NCBI GenBank assembly: GCA_015654675.1
Contig: JAATGM010000039.1
Location: forward strand, 1-64,000
Direction: 5' to 3'
Length of the DNA: 64,000 nt
From: Planctomycetota bacterium
GTDB taxonomy: Bacteria > Planctomycetota > Phycisphaerae > UBA1845 > UTPLA1
The position numbers were made by a program, and so were the translations under genes. Positions 34,926 to 42,764 of the stretch are shown here, piece by piece. How positions within the stretch are numbered: position 1 is the first letter of the stretch; every line of letters begins with the position of its first letter. The notes beneath the pieces are model-generated. The model searched no databases and was not told the origin of the DNA. It saw nothing but the letters and a program-made list of their open reading frames with translations.

Positions 34926-35187
34926 CCTGTTTGATTTCTGGCGATGGTTTCTGGCCATCGCCTGCACGGTTTACACGATCATCTTCACGGTGCGCTGGGC
35001 CTGGGACTGGCTGGCTTACCTTTCGTCGGGGGGGCGGAGCATTGCGATGTTGCGGCGATACATCATCGTGCAGGCGCTGCGGCTGCGGGTGCGGCGGTTT
35101 CAGGAGGAGGGGCTGGCGATCGTGGGCTGGGGCATCGTGCTTTTCGTACTGCTGATGCTGGATGGGAAGTTGATGGCTTCGCGGTAG
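34906..35187 (+). CDS. Small membrane protein, TTG start, overlaps yggS
   Basis: 93 residues beginning at TTG 34906, which has GAGGAG 4 bases upstream inside the end of yggS; no ATG fits. It has two membrane segments, FWRWFLAIACTVYTIIFTV and VGWGIVLFVLLMLDGKL, separated by a basic cytoplasmic-looking loop (MLRRYIIVQALRLRVRRFQEEG). It resembles neither the longer YggT nor another family I can name. The overlap with yggS (20 bases) suggests translational coupling, and a GT2 gene starts 12 bases after its stop. No function is proposed. Confidence 0.7.
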   Translation: MIAQGFDLFDFWRWFLAIACTVYTIIFTVRWAWDWLAYLSSGGRSIAMLRRYIIVQALRLRVRRFQEEGLAIVGWGIVLFVLLMLDGKLMASR

Positions 35188-35199
35188 CCGAGCGGCGCG

Positions 35200-36447
35200 A
35201 TGGGTGTCTTTCTTTCGAGTCTGACGGTGGTGCTGGGGTTGGTGGGGCTGGTTTGGGCCAGCCGGCACCTGGCGATTTCGCGCGCCAACCGACTGTTGCC
35301 GCCGCTGCATTCGGGGATGTACAGGGCGAGCAACGGAGATGTGCTGCCTCGGATCAGCGTGCTGGTGGCGGCGAAGGATGAAGAGGCGAATATTGAGGCG
35401 TGTGTGCGATCGTGGATGGCGCAGGACTATCCGGACTTCGAGATCATCGTCATCAACGATCGCAGCGGGGACCGGACAGCGGCGATCATTGACGGGCTGG
35501 CGCGGGAAGATTCGCGGGTGAAGGCGCTGCATGTTCGCGAGCTGCGCGAGGGGTGGTTCGGGAAGAACAACGCGATGCGGGTCGGGATGGAGCAGGCGGC
35601 GGGGCAGTGGCTTTGCTTTTCGGATGCGGACTGCGTGCAGACTTCGCCGCGGAGTCTGGTCGTGGCGATGCGGCATGCGATGGAGCAGGGGAGCGAGTTC
35701 CTTTCCGTGTTGCCGCTGCTCGAGATGCACGGGCTTTGGGAGCAGATCATCCAGCCGGCGTGCGGGGGGATCATGATGCTGTGGTTCAACCCGATGAAGG
35801 TGAACGATCCGCGCCGGCCGCATGCTTATGCGAACGGGGCGTTCATGCTGATGAGTCGGGGCTGCTACGACCGGCTGGGCGGGCATGAGCCGGTGAAGAC
35901 CGAGGTGAACGAGGATATGCACATGGCGCGGCGGGCCAAGGCGATGGGGCTGCGGCTGCGGGTGGTGACGAACTCGAATCTTTACAGCGTGCGGATGTAC
36001 AACAGTTTTGCGCAGGCGTGGCGGGGGTGGAGCCGGATTTTTTATGGGTGCTTCGGGTCGTTCCGGCGGCTGATTGTTTCGTTGTTGGTGATCCTGTTTG
36101 TCAGTCTGCTGCCTTGGGCGTCGCTGGTTGGCGGGGCGATCGGGCTGCTGGCGGGGTCGAATGCTGCGGGTCTGGGGCGGATGACGATTTTCGCGGCGGC
36201 GGCTTGTGCTTTGCAATTGAGCGTGTTGGTGAGATTTTATCGCATAAGCCGGGTCAGCCCGTGGCTTGCTCCGACCTATCCGATCGCGGCGGTGCTGGCG
36301 GCGGGGATGCTGGTTTCCGCGATCAAGCGACTGGGAGGCATGGGGACGACCACCTGGCGCGGGACGACATATCGGGCGGATCGGGTTGAGGAAGCGCCCG
36401 AGAAACAATCATCGAACCATTCACAGTCCACGAGCACCGGTCGTTGA
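35200..36447 (+). CDS. Membrane glycosyltransferase family 2
   Basis: 415 residues. An N-terminal membrane anchor (VFLSSLTVVLGLVGLVWAS) precedes the GT-A domain: ISVLVAAKDEEANIEACVRS, the INDRSGD acidic motif, FSDADCVQTSP (DxD), ANGAFMLMSRGCYD and EDMHMARRAKAMGL. Three or more membrane segments follow (about 285-385, LIVSLLVILFVSLLPWASLV). This topology matches the CrtQ/HpnI-like lipid glycosyltransferases, which glycosylate a membrane lipid on the cytoplasmic face. It starts 12 bases after the small membrane-protein gene. Lipid acceptor and sugar donor are not evident. A strong hairpin lies just past its stop. Confidence 0.88.
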   Translation: MGVFLSSLTVVLGLVGLVWASRHLAISRANRLLPPLHSGMYRASNGDVLPRISVLVAAKDEEANIEACVRSWMAQDYPDFEIIVINDRSGDRTAAIIDGLAREDSRVKALHVRELREGWFGKNNAMRVGMEQAAGQWLCFSDADCVQTSPRSLVVAMRHAMEQGSEFLSVLPLLEMHGLWEQIIQPACGGIMMLWFNPMKVNDPRRPHAYANGAFMLMSRGCYDRLGGHEPVKTEVNEDMHMARRAKAMGLRLRVVTNSNLYSVRMYNSFAQAWRGWSRIFYGCFGSFRRLIVSLLVILFVSLLPWASLVGGAIGLLAGSNAAGLGRMTIFAAAACALQLSVLVRFYRISRVSPWLAPTYPIAAVLAAGMLVSAIKRLGGMGTTTWRGTTYRADRVEEAPEKQSSNHSQSTSTGR

Positions 36448-36472
36448 TACTTGAACCGGTTCGCTTGTCGTG

Positions 36473-36506
36473 GGCCCACCCTTCGCTGCCCGGCGAAGGA
36501 TGGGCC
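36473..36506. terminator. Long hairpin between convergent genes, bidirectional terminator candidate
   Basis: GGCCCACCCTTCGC (36473-36486) faces GCGAAGGATGGGCC (36493-36506), a 14-base stem with one mismatch around a 6-base loop. It sits between the GT2 stop and the stop of the minus-strand repeat lipoprotein. No T-run follows, so it may act as a transcript-end stabiliser or be a dispersed repeat. Confidence 0.5.
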
Positions 36507-36519
36507 ACCCAACTGACGC

Positions 36520-37740
36520 CTAGCGAGTGACAACGTGTCCGCTCGCGGCGCCGTCGTCGACGGCGGGGCTGCCCGACTGATCGTGCGGGACCTGCACGAA
36601 TGCGGTGGCCTCGGTGTGATTCCCTGAAGAATCCGTGACCACGAAGCGAATGCCATAGACGCGGCCATTGCCGCCGCCCTGGCGCTCGGCTCGGACCGAG
36701 AAAGTGTGATCATCGACAATCACGATGTCGCCGGTGGTGTTTCCGTCGCCGTTGGCGTTGTCCGGTTCGTCGCTGTAGATGTCGATGATGACTCCGGCGA
36801 CGTTCAGATCGAGATCGCCTTCGCAGGCATCCGATGCGCGGGCAACGTCGGCGAGGGTGAAGGTGTGCAAGTCGTGATTGGGCGGCCAAAGATCGCGCGT
36901 TCCGGGAGTGACGACCGGCGGCGTGGTGTCCACGACGGTGATCGTGCGAATTACGCTCGGGCCGATGTTGCCACAGGCGTCGATAGCCGCGTAGGTAAGG
37001 ACGTAGACGCCGGACAGGTGGAGATTCAGGTCGCCGGTGATCGTGGGTTGAATGAGGGCGTCGCAGTTGTCATTGATGGTGACGCCGGCGTCGACCCATG
37101 CGGCGCCGCACTCGACGGTGATGGCGGCGCTGCCGTTGAGGGTCATGGTTGGGGGCGTCGTGTCACCGTTGGTGGTGTACGTGGATGAGGCGCTGGTGGC
37201 GTTGCCGCACTCGTCGGTGGCGGTCCAGGTCATGGTTGCCGTACAGCTGCCGGGCGCCGCGGTGCGCTGGCTGGTGATGGTGGTGTTGCCGCAGGCATCG
37301 GTTGACGTGGCGCTGGCGGCCCAGGCCTGCAGGGCGTCGGCCGTACCGGCGTCGCCGCAGGTTACGGTGATGGGTTGTGGGACGATCAGGGCAGGATCGG
37401 TCGTGTCTACGATGCTGAAGATCGCTGAAGCGGATTCGGAATTTCCGCAGAGATCGGTCACGGTCCAGGTGACGGTGACCGCGCCGGTTGCGCCGCAGCC
37501 GTCACTCAGAGCCTGGAAGTTGTTGGTGATGGTTCCGCCGCCGCAGCCCTCCGTGAAGGTTGCACTGTTGAGCCAGGCATTGAGGGCGGCCTGGTTGCCA
37601 TTCCCGTCGCATTCGACAGATTGATTGGCCGGAGGGGTGACGGTGGGTTTCGTGCCGTTTTCGTGTGTGCCGCAGCCGGCCATTGCCACGACTGTGATCA
37701 GGGAAAGTCCGCAGGCGCGCAGGGTATTTGACGGATTCAT
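36520..37740 (-). CDS. Secreted lipoprotein with repeated HYR/Ig-like Cys-paired domains
   Basis: 406 residues. MNPSNTLRACGLSLITVVAMAGC gives a lipobox with acylated C23. The mature chain repeats beta-sandwich units of about 85 residues, each carrying Cys-paired motifs: VECDGNGNQAALNAW, TWTVTDLCGNSESASA, VTCGDAGTADALQAWAA, TWTATDECGNATSAS and YAAIDACGNIGPSV. The DxCGN end of each unit is typical of HYR-like domains of exported planctomycete proteins. The last part (PPNHDLHTFTLADVARASDAC) differs. Domains of this kind act in adhesion; no enzyme motif is visible. It converges on the GT2 gene. Confidence 0.82.
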   Translation of the reverse strand: MNPSNTLRACGLSLITVVAMAGCGTHENGTKPTVTPPANQSVECDGNGNQAALNAWLNSATFTEGCGGGTITNNFQALSDGCGATGAVTVTWTVTDLCGNSESASAIFSIVDTTDPALIVPQPITVTCGDAGTADALQAWAASATSTDACGNTTITSQRTAAPGSCTATMTWTATDECGNATSASSTYTTNGDTTPPTMTLNGSAAITVECGAAWVDAGVTINDNCDALIQPTITGDLNLHLSGVYVLTYAAIDACGNIGPSVIRTITVVDTTPPVVTPGTRDLWPPNHDLHTFTLADVARASDACEGDLDLNVAGVIIDIYSDEPDNANGDGNTTGDIVIVDDHTFSVRAERQGGGNGRVYGIRFVVTDSSGNHTEATAFVQVPHDQSGSPAVDDGAASGHVVTR

Positions 37741-38075
37741 TTGATTTCTTCCTCCGGTGTGCGAGGCGCAGGATCGTAGAATTGTTGGCTGCGGGGCTGG
37801 GGTGGTTTCCGGGATGAAATCTCCGTGAAACGGGGCACTGTGTTTTGTATATGTTCGGTTGGCCTACCGCGAACGATTCCGCGAGGGGTGGGGCCGTCGC
37901 TTGAGCGACGTGGGTGAGACGGTGCGATGAGATTTTTGAGACGACCCTGTTTTTGAGCAAATTCGTCGAGACACGAGTGAGATGAGTGAGACGGGGGGAC
38001 ATTCTCACGGCCGGCCAGATGACAAGACCTGACAATCGGCAACAGCGAGCGACAAACTGCGGGCCCCAGATCGCA

Positions 38076-38163
38076 GGTGATAAAAGTGATAATCGGCCCA
38101 GGACCGCGGGAACTGAGGTCAGGGAACGGGGAGTTGGGTGATAATGGTGATAATCGGCTCAGG
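38076..38163. repeat. 27-base direct repeat pair
   Basis: GGTGATAAAAGTGATAATCG at 38076 and GGTGATAATGGTGATAATCG at 38137 begin two 27-base units ending GGCYCAGG. Each unit itself contains GTGATAA twice. Spacing between copies is 61 bases. Confidence 0.75.
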
Positions 38164-38299
38164 TCAAGGCATCGGCTGCTGGGCGTCTGGATTCACTTGT
38201 CAAAGATCGTGGGCTTGCACCCCCACACCCCTTCCCTCCCCCCCGAATGAGGAGAGGGGAAATTGGCGGGGCGTCGGCGCTGCCCTTTGAGTCGGGTTG

Positions 38300-38336
38300 G
38301 CCCTCACCCTAGCCCTCTCCCAAGGGGAGAGGGGGG
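38300..38336. repeat. REP-like palindromic element, second copy
   Basis: CCCTCACCCTAGCCCTCTCCC followed by AAGGGGAGAGGGG; the arms CCTCTCCC and GGGGAGAGG form a stem. It matches the element at 31428-31466. Confidence 0.65.
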
Positions 38337-38553
38337 CGCAGTTTGACCCCGGTTGCCCCCCAGCATCCCTTTGCCGAGAGCATGTTCGGATACTGTTTAG
38401 TATGCCGGATTCGGGAAGTCAAGGGGCTTCGGTTGCGGATTGTGGATTTCGGGTTGTGGACACATTTGATGGGTCGCAGGGGGCCGCGATCGGGCGGGGG
38501 TTCAGGGTGCGCGGGCAAACGAGGTTGTCCGTGTCGCCCATGATGGGCTTGCA

Positions 38554-39087
38554 TTAAGCCCCGGGCGTTTGGGGTAGGTGGGTGTTCCAGCGGCGGTGAA
38601 GCGCGTCGAGCCAAAGATTCTCTTCATGTGGGTACTTTTGCAGGTTTGCGTCGTGCCTCGACATGAACGAGATGAAACGGGCGATGCAGTGAACATGGGC
38701 CTCGGTCCAGTAGGGCAAGATCCATTCATGAGTCCATCGCTCGATGACACCGAGCAGGTGGCCGGGAAATAACTCCGTGTTGTCTCCGCGCAGGAAGCGG
38801 ATCATGGTTGGCGGGAGGTAATACTGAAGTCCCTTAACTTCGATGAACGAAAAGCCGCCCATGCCCTGGAATGGATTCCACTTCTGATCATCAACGAGCT
38901 TTGTCCAGGGGACGACGCGCTCGGATCGCGCTTTCTCCTCGTCAGGGAGTTTATAACGGTCGGCGGCCTCGCATTCGCTCCAGGTGCGTCCGTGGTTGAC
39001 TAAGTTGGCGCCGCCGAATGCTGAATGGATTTCTGCGATGATTGCATCGCGTTCAGCTTGGGCGTTTTCGTTCAGTTCGTTCGGCAT
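38554..39087 (-). CDS. Hypothetical protein, copy 1 of a duplicated 177-aa family
   Basis: 177 residues beginning MPNELNENAQAERDAIIAEIHSAFGG in two pieces; a nearly collinear paralogue of the same length lies at 40480-41013. Shared blocks: RDAIIAEIHSAFGG, NHGRTWSECEAADRY, GGFSFIEVKGLQYYLPPTMI, RFLRGDNTE and WLDALHRRWNTHLP. The YYLPPTMIRFLRG segment resembles DUF6714-type proteins, but I am unsure of the assignment. There is no signal peptide; the product should be cytoplasmic. The two copies differ mostly in the middle (ERWTHEWILPYWTEAHVH versus ERLTDAEKLSDWTEAQVH). Function unknown. Confidence 0.8.
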   Translation of the reverse strand: MPNELNENAQAERDAIIAEIHSAFGGANLVNHGRTWSECEAADRYKLPDEEKARSERVVPWTKLVDDQKWNPFQGMGGFSFIEVKGLQYYLPPTMIRFLRGDNTELFPGHLLGVIERWTHEWILPYWTEAHVHCIARFISFMSRHDANLQKYPHEENLWLDALHRRWNTHLPQTPGA

Positions 39088-39205
39088 TTGCCAATCTTCC
39101 CGTCATCTGGAAATCATAAACGTTTCGAGGCCCAGGGTCGTCCGGGCGGCTTCAGACTCGCGGCTCGGATATGACGGGGACTGGAGAGACCGCCGAATGA
39201 TTTGG

Positions 39206-39211
39206 TATGAT
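39206..39211 (+). promoter_or_regulatory. Candidate extended -10 element upstream of the 392-aa secreted protein
   Basis: TTGGTATGAT: TATGAT at 39206-39211 with TG one base upstream. No convincing -35 at 17 bases. It lies 37 bases before the ATG at 39248. Confidence 0.35.
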
Positions 39212-39247
39212 GCGGGTTTCGGCGATGGCCTTTCGTGAGGACACTCC

Positions 39248-40426
39248 ATGATCGGTGGCCGACTTTTTCGGTGGCGCACTCTTTCAGGTGGAAGCAAATC
39301 GATGCGGGGCGGGTTTTTGCCGGCTTGCGCGGTGAACGGGCTGGTCGTCGTTCTGTCTCTTTGCGGAGCCGCGATGGGGTTGGATGGGCGGGTGTTGCCG
39401 CCGACGGAAACGCCGGTCTATGAAGATGGCGGGGATTCAGAGTCGCGGTCTAAGGCGTATCGGGCGGCGCATCCGGAGTGGGATGAAGTCTTTGAGCGCT
39501 ACATGAAAGATATGGATGCATTTTTCAACCGTTATCCAGGCGGGACCCCGCTGCCGCCTGAGCAGGCTTCGGCGCTGATTGACGAACTGTACCACGACTC
39601 GGGCAACGATCGACTCAACTGGAGATGGCAGGAAAACGTCCTCGATCGCATTACGGGAGCCGCTCTGAATCGTGAGATTTCGCCGGAGTCAGCCGAGATA
39701 TTCAGAACGGGACTGACTGAGTACCGAAAGCTTGGCGGCGGCAACGCTGGACCGCTCTTGCGAATGGACCTCGCCCTCTCTTATTGCGCCGTGAGCGATG
39801 AATCGCATCCGGAGCTTCAGCAATTCGTGGAGAGCCTAGCCGAACAGTCCCGGAACGAGGCGGAGCAGAGCGGATCGGAACACGCGCGATATCACGTCGG
39901 GCACCGGTTCGGACAGCTCGATTACGTGTATTCGCGATTGGAGCGGTTAGGCCGCATCAAGCCCGGTGCGACCGAATTTCAACGACGGGCTGCATGCGAA
40001 GGCGCATTGCGGCGGCTCGAATCGGTGGATCAGCCGGACGCCGCACTAATCGAGCGCGCCGCTGCGGCCGTCGCGGCATGCGGAGCAGGCAACACACTGA
40101 ATCCGCAGCGCGGACCGGGCCGGCAGGTCGAGACGGACCCGATGGAGCGGCTGCTGGCGGCGTATCAGAAGATCGCGGAGCGCAAGCCGGGTGTGGCGAA
40201 GGAAGTGATCCGGGCGATCGATGGGCGGCTGCTTTGGCTCGCGCAGGATTCGGGGAAGATCGACAGCGTGCGGCGATGGGATCGATGGGCGGACGCTGTG
40301 GCGGCGCTGCGGTTTCGCGGATCGAATGATTTGGGGCGGTTCGTGCATCGGCGACTGAAGGACGAAAAGGACGATGAGATTCGGGGGGCACTGGAGCGGG
40401 CGGAGAAGGGGTTGACCAGTCGGTGA
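39248..40426 (+). CDS. Secreted hypothetical protein between the duplicated genes
   Basis: 392 residues if started at ATG 39248 (GAGGA 8 bases upstream); a second ATG at 39302 would also leave an export signal (GFLPACAVNGLVVVLSLCGAAMG). The mature part is helical and charged: WDEVFERYMKDMDAFFNRYPG, PPEQASALIDELYHDSGNDR, LLRMDLALSYCAVSDESHP, LIERAAAAVAACGAG and WDRWADAVAALRFRGSND. Nothing catalytic is recognised. It lies on the opposite strand to the two 177-aa paralogues that bracket it, with 160 bases to the first and 53 to the second. GC and codon use are as elsewhere. Confidence 0.75.
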   Translation: MIGGRLFRWRTLSGGSKSMRGGFLPACAVNGLVVVLSLCGAAMGLDGRVLPPTETPVYEDGGDSESRSKAYRAAHPEWDEVFERYMKDMDAFFNRYPGGTPLPPEQASALIDELYHDSGNDRLNWRWQENVLDRITGAALNREISPESAEIFRTGLTEYRKLGGGNAGPLLRMDLALSYCAVSDESHPELQQFVESLAEQSRNEAEQSGSEHARYHVGHRFGQLDYVYSRLERLGRIKPGATEFQRRAACEGALRRLESVDQPDAALIERAAAAVAACGAGNTLNPQRGPGRQVETDPMERLLAAYQKIAERKPGVAKEVIRAIDGRLLWLAQDSGKIDSVRRWDRWADAVAALRFRGSNDLGRFVHRRLKDEKDDEIRGALERAEKGLTSR

Positions 40427-40445
40427 GCGTTTGTTGAGCTCGGAT

Positions 40446-40470
40446 GGTGCGTGCAGAGCACACACCGTAC
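40446..40470. repeat. 25-base dispersed repeat, copy A
   Basis: GGTGCGTGCAGAGCACACAC plus CGTAC. It matches copies at 41083-41107 and 42584-42608 (consensus GGTGCGTRCGGAGCRYGCRC plus CCTAC). Located at the 3' side of the secreted gene and of paralogue copy 2. Confidence 0.7.
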
Positions 40471-40479
40471 TTGCTTGCA

Positions 40480-41013
40480 CTAGGCGCCGGGGGTTTGGGG
40501 GAGGTGGGTGTTCCAGCGGCGGTGGAGCGCGTCGAGCCACAGGTTCGCGTCAGTTGTGCATCGGCCCAGTTCCGGGTCGTGCCGGGACATGAAGGAAATG
40601 AAGCGGGCAATGCAGTGAACCTGGGCCTCGGTCCAGTCGGACAGCTTTTCCGCATCGGTCAGTCGCTCGATAACACCGATCAGGTGGCCGGGGTACCACT
40701 CGGTGTTGTCTCCTCGCAGGAAGCGGATCATGGTGGGCGGGAGGTAGTATTGCAGGCCTGCAACGTCGATGAACGAAAAGCCGCCCATGCCCGGGAACGG
40801 ATCCCACTTTTGATCATCAACCAGCTTTGTCCAGGCGACGAGGCGCTCCGATCGTGATTCGGCCTCGTCGGGGTGTTCGTAGCGGTCCGCGGCGTCGCAT
40901 TCGCTCCAGGTGCGCCCGTGGTTGACGAGGTAGACTCCGCCGAACGCCGAATGGATTTCGGCGATGATCGCGTCGCGTTCGGAGCGGACGTTTTCGTTCA
41001 ACTCGCTCGACAT
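40480..41013 (-). CDS. Hypothetical protein, copy 2 of the duplicated 177-aa family
   Basis: 177 residues from ATG 41013, chosen because it aligns residue by residue with copy 1 (MSSELNENVRSERDAIIAEI). DNA identity is high over long stretches, for example around the codons for GFSFI and RFLRGDNTE, which implies a fairly recent duplication. An upstream extension to 41043 is possible but not shared with copy 1. As in copy 1, no signal peptide or known motif is seen apart from the YYLPPTMIRFLRG block. It is bracketed by copies A and B of the 25-base dispersed repeat, which could have mediated the duplication. Confidence 0.8.
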   Translation of the reverse strand: MSSELNENVRSERDAIIAEIHSAFGGVYLVNHGRTWSECDAADRYEHPDEAESRSERLVAWTKLVDDQKWDPFPGMGGFSFIDVAGLQYYLPPTMIRFLRGDNTEWYPGHLIGVIERLTDAEKLSDWTEAQVHCIARFISFMSRHDPELGRCTTDANLWLDALHRRWNTHLPQTPGA

Positions 41014-41082
41014 TTTACAGTGTGCCCTTCGTGTAGGAATCATAGACGTTGCGAGCCCCGGTGGCGACGCGGCAGCTCGGAT

Positions 41083-41107
41083 GGTGCGTGCGGAGCATGC
41101 GCCCTAC
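41083..41107. repeat. 25-base dispersed repeat, copy B
   Basis: GGTGCGTGCGGAGCATGCGC plus CCTAC, preceded by AGCTCGGAT exactly as in copy A. It lies between the start of paralogue copy 2 and the 3' end of the BtuF-like gene. Confidence 0.7.
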
Positions 41108-41135
41108 ATGGATCCGGATGGGGCGCGGGATTTGT

Positions 41136-42044
41136 TTAGACCGACTGAGCGGCTTCGGCTTTGGGTGGCGGCGGAATTAGCTGGGGGTGGATTGCGTGCG
41201 CGAGAATTTCGAGACTATCAACTAGGCGCGGCCCGGGGCGGCTGAAGTAGGCGTTGCCGTCGGTGACGAAGACGCGCCTTGAGCGGACGCAGGCGAGTCG
41301 TTCGTAACCGGGATTCGCTCGGAGAATGGGTAAGTCCTGCTGCGTTCGCGTGGCGTCGAATCCGCAACAGGCGATTATCAAGATCTCCGGGTCGGCACGA
41401 ACGACCTCGTCCCATGCAATGGTGCGGGAACGTTCGCCGGGCCGGCCGATCATTTCGACGCCGCCGGCCATCTCAACGAGTTCGGGTGACCAATGGCCGC
41501 ACGAGAATGGCGGATCGATCCACTCCAGAAGGATGACTCGGGGGCGATTCGTGATCGCGCGTGTGCGATTCACGACCGCGGCAATGCGAGCATGGAGCGC
41601 CGCGATGACCTCGCCGGCCTGATTCGGCACACCGGCTGCTTCGCCAACTTTTCGCAGGCAATCGAATACTTCGTCCAAGGTGGTCGGTTCGAGATTGAGC
41701 ACCGGTGGACGGCCGGGCAGGCCGCAAGCGGCGGCCTGGACCTCCGCCTCGTCCACGGCGCATACGTCGCAGAGGGCCTGAGTCACAATCAAGTCGGGTT
41801 GGAGTTGCGCGAGCATCGGCATGTCCAGGGTGTAGAGGGCGCGCTGCGTCTTCAGTTTTTCGCGCACGGCGACGTCGATCGCGCGACTGGTGGCGTCATG
41901 TGGGATGAGTGTCCGCGTCACCTTGGGCAGTTGGCGAACAGATGGGGGGTAGTCGCATTCGTGCGTCACGCCTACGAGCTGGTCGCCCAGGTTTAACGCA
42001 CATACGATTTCGGTGGCGCTCGGAAGGAGAGAGACGATTCGCAT
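41136..42044 (-). CDS. BtuF-like ABC substrate-binding fold protein (cobalamin/siderophore class)
   Basis: 302 residues. The helical-backbone binding fold of class III proteins is visible: MRIVSLLPSATEIVCALNLG, LVGVTHECDYPPSVRQLPKV, LQPDLIVTQALCDVCAVDE and ADPEILIIACCGFDATRT. The CDVC and ACCGF cysteines are common in the soluble cobalamin-binding group. There is no signal peptide, as the protein begins directly with the first strand, so it may be cytoplasmic or use another route. No permease or ATPase for it lies nearby. It could bind corrinoid or ferric chelates; the ligand is not decidable here. Confidence 0.85.
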   Translation of the reverse strand: MRIVSLLPSATEIVCALNLGDQLVGVTHECDYPPSVRQLPKVTRTLIPHDATSRAIDVAVREKLKTQRALYTLDMPMLAQLQPDLIVTQALCDVCAVDEAEVQAAACGLPGRPPVLNLEPTTLDEVFDCLRKVGEAAGVPNQAGEVIAALHARIAAVVNRTRAITNRPRVILLEWIDPPFSCGHWSPELVEMAGGVEMIGRPGERSRTIAWDEVVRADPEILIIACCGFDATRTQQDLPILRANPGYERLACVRSRRVFVTDGNAYFSRPGPRLVDSLEILAHAIHPQLIPPPPKAEAAQSV

Positions 42045-42056
42045 GGGGCTTGCTCT

Positions 42057-42398
42057 TCAATCGTTCGATGATTGTCCGCACGAGTTGTTGTCCAGCCAAA
42101 ACGCCGTGTAGACCTGCCCGTCGGTTCCGCGCCGGTCTTCGGTCTTTATGCAACCTGCCTCTGATGCGAGCTGCTTCACGATCTCGTTTCGAGTCGGCTG
42201 ATCGACCGATTTGAAATGCCGCGCTTCATCGGCGGTCCATTCGCGCTTTTTTGAAGCGAGGAACAGATCGCGAAAACTCATGCAGCATTCTCGGTTCATG
42301 GGCGTCCTCTTCACATCAGTTTGCGCTGTTGGCCGGTCGGGTGGAATGCAGGCGGTTGCGCCTACCACGCTCAGGGCAGCGAGAAATTGTGCGCGCAT
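42057..42398 (-). CDS. Small putative lipoprotein
   Basis: 113 residues from ATG 42398 (MRAQFLAALSVVGATAC), whose export signal ends in ATAC, a weak lipobox. The mature part has KREWTADEARHFKSVDQPTRNEIVKQLASE in two pieces and CIKTEDRRGTDGQVYTAFWLDNNSC, with two Cys pairs. An alternative start at 42299 (MNRECCMSFRDLF) would give a cytoplasmic 80-aa product. It starts 12 bases from the BtuF-like start region on the same strand, so it is probably upstream in one transcript. Family unknown. Confidence 0.55.
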   Translation of the reverse strand: MRAQFLAALSVVGATACIPPDRPTAQTDVKRTPMNRECCMSFRDLFLASKKREWTADEARHFKSVDQPTRNEIVKQLASEAGCIKTEDRRGTDGQVYTAFWLDNNSCGQSSND

Positions 42399-42583
42399 TG
42401 TCAGAGACTTCAGGGAGAATTGCCGGGGCGCCAGCCATTTTTTCTGCACGGCTCAAGTGTGGTTGGCTTATGGCAGAAAGGCAAACTCGATCTCAAGTTA
42501 CTTGTGGGTCCCGCTCCGGGCCTTATGGCTTCGGCTCTGAATGCGGCATGGGATCTAAAGCCGGGTGTTCCAGCGCTCAGACT

Positions 42584-42608
42584 GGTGCGTACGGAGCGCG
42601 CACCCTAC
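42584..42608. repeat. 25-base dispersed repeat, copy C
   Basis: GGTGCGTACGGAGCGCGCAC plus CCTAC. The arms GGTGCG and CGCACC are perfectly complementary in this copy. Confidence 0.7.
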
Positions 42609-42700
42609 GAGTGCTCGTACCGATTGTAAGGGTCATAGGCATTCGCGCTGGTCTGATCTCTGGTTGAGTGGGGATATCCGCTCTGTTCGCGCGTCACCTG

Positions 42701-42764
42701 CCCGGCCGGGGACGGCCGGGTTCGCATTGCTCGTGCGGTGGGTGCGAGAAGTGATTCTCGCACC
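42701..42764. repeat. Two adjacent perfect inverted repeats
   Basis: CCCGGCC-GGGGAC-GGCCGGG (42701-42720) and GGTGCGAGAA-GTGA-TTCTCGCACC (42741-42764). The second has a 10-base perfect stem with a 4-base loop. They precede the lipoprotein gene and could be operator or RNA stems. Confidence 0.7.

Larger units (their letters stand above)
37741..38553. other. 813-base non-coding stretch with short repeats and REP-like element
   Basis: No supportable gene. It contains a 27-base direct repeat (38076-38102 and 38137-38163, 24 of 27 identical, core GTGATAATCGGC), polypyrimidine runs (about 38222-38250) and a REP-like palindrome (38300-38336). Open frames here translate to LTLALSQGERG-type sequence, the known artefact of reading such palindromes. 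Confidence 0.7.

Noticed and set aside
32424-34967. 847-residue frame upstream of the M28 peptidase
   Set aside because: The additional N-terminal part is antisense to yggS. The lipoprotein signal at 33944 marks the real start.
34861-36408. 515-residue minus-strand frame opposite GT2
   Set aside because: Arg/Pro/His-rich shadow of a clear GT2 gene with all catalytic motifs on the plus strand.
38297-38557. 86-residue frame starting MALTLALSQGERG
   Set aside because: It is the translation of the REP-like palindrome, a known annotation artefact.
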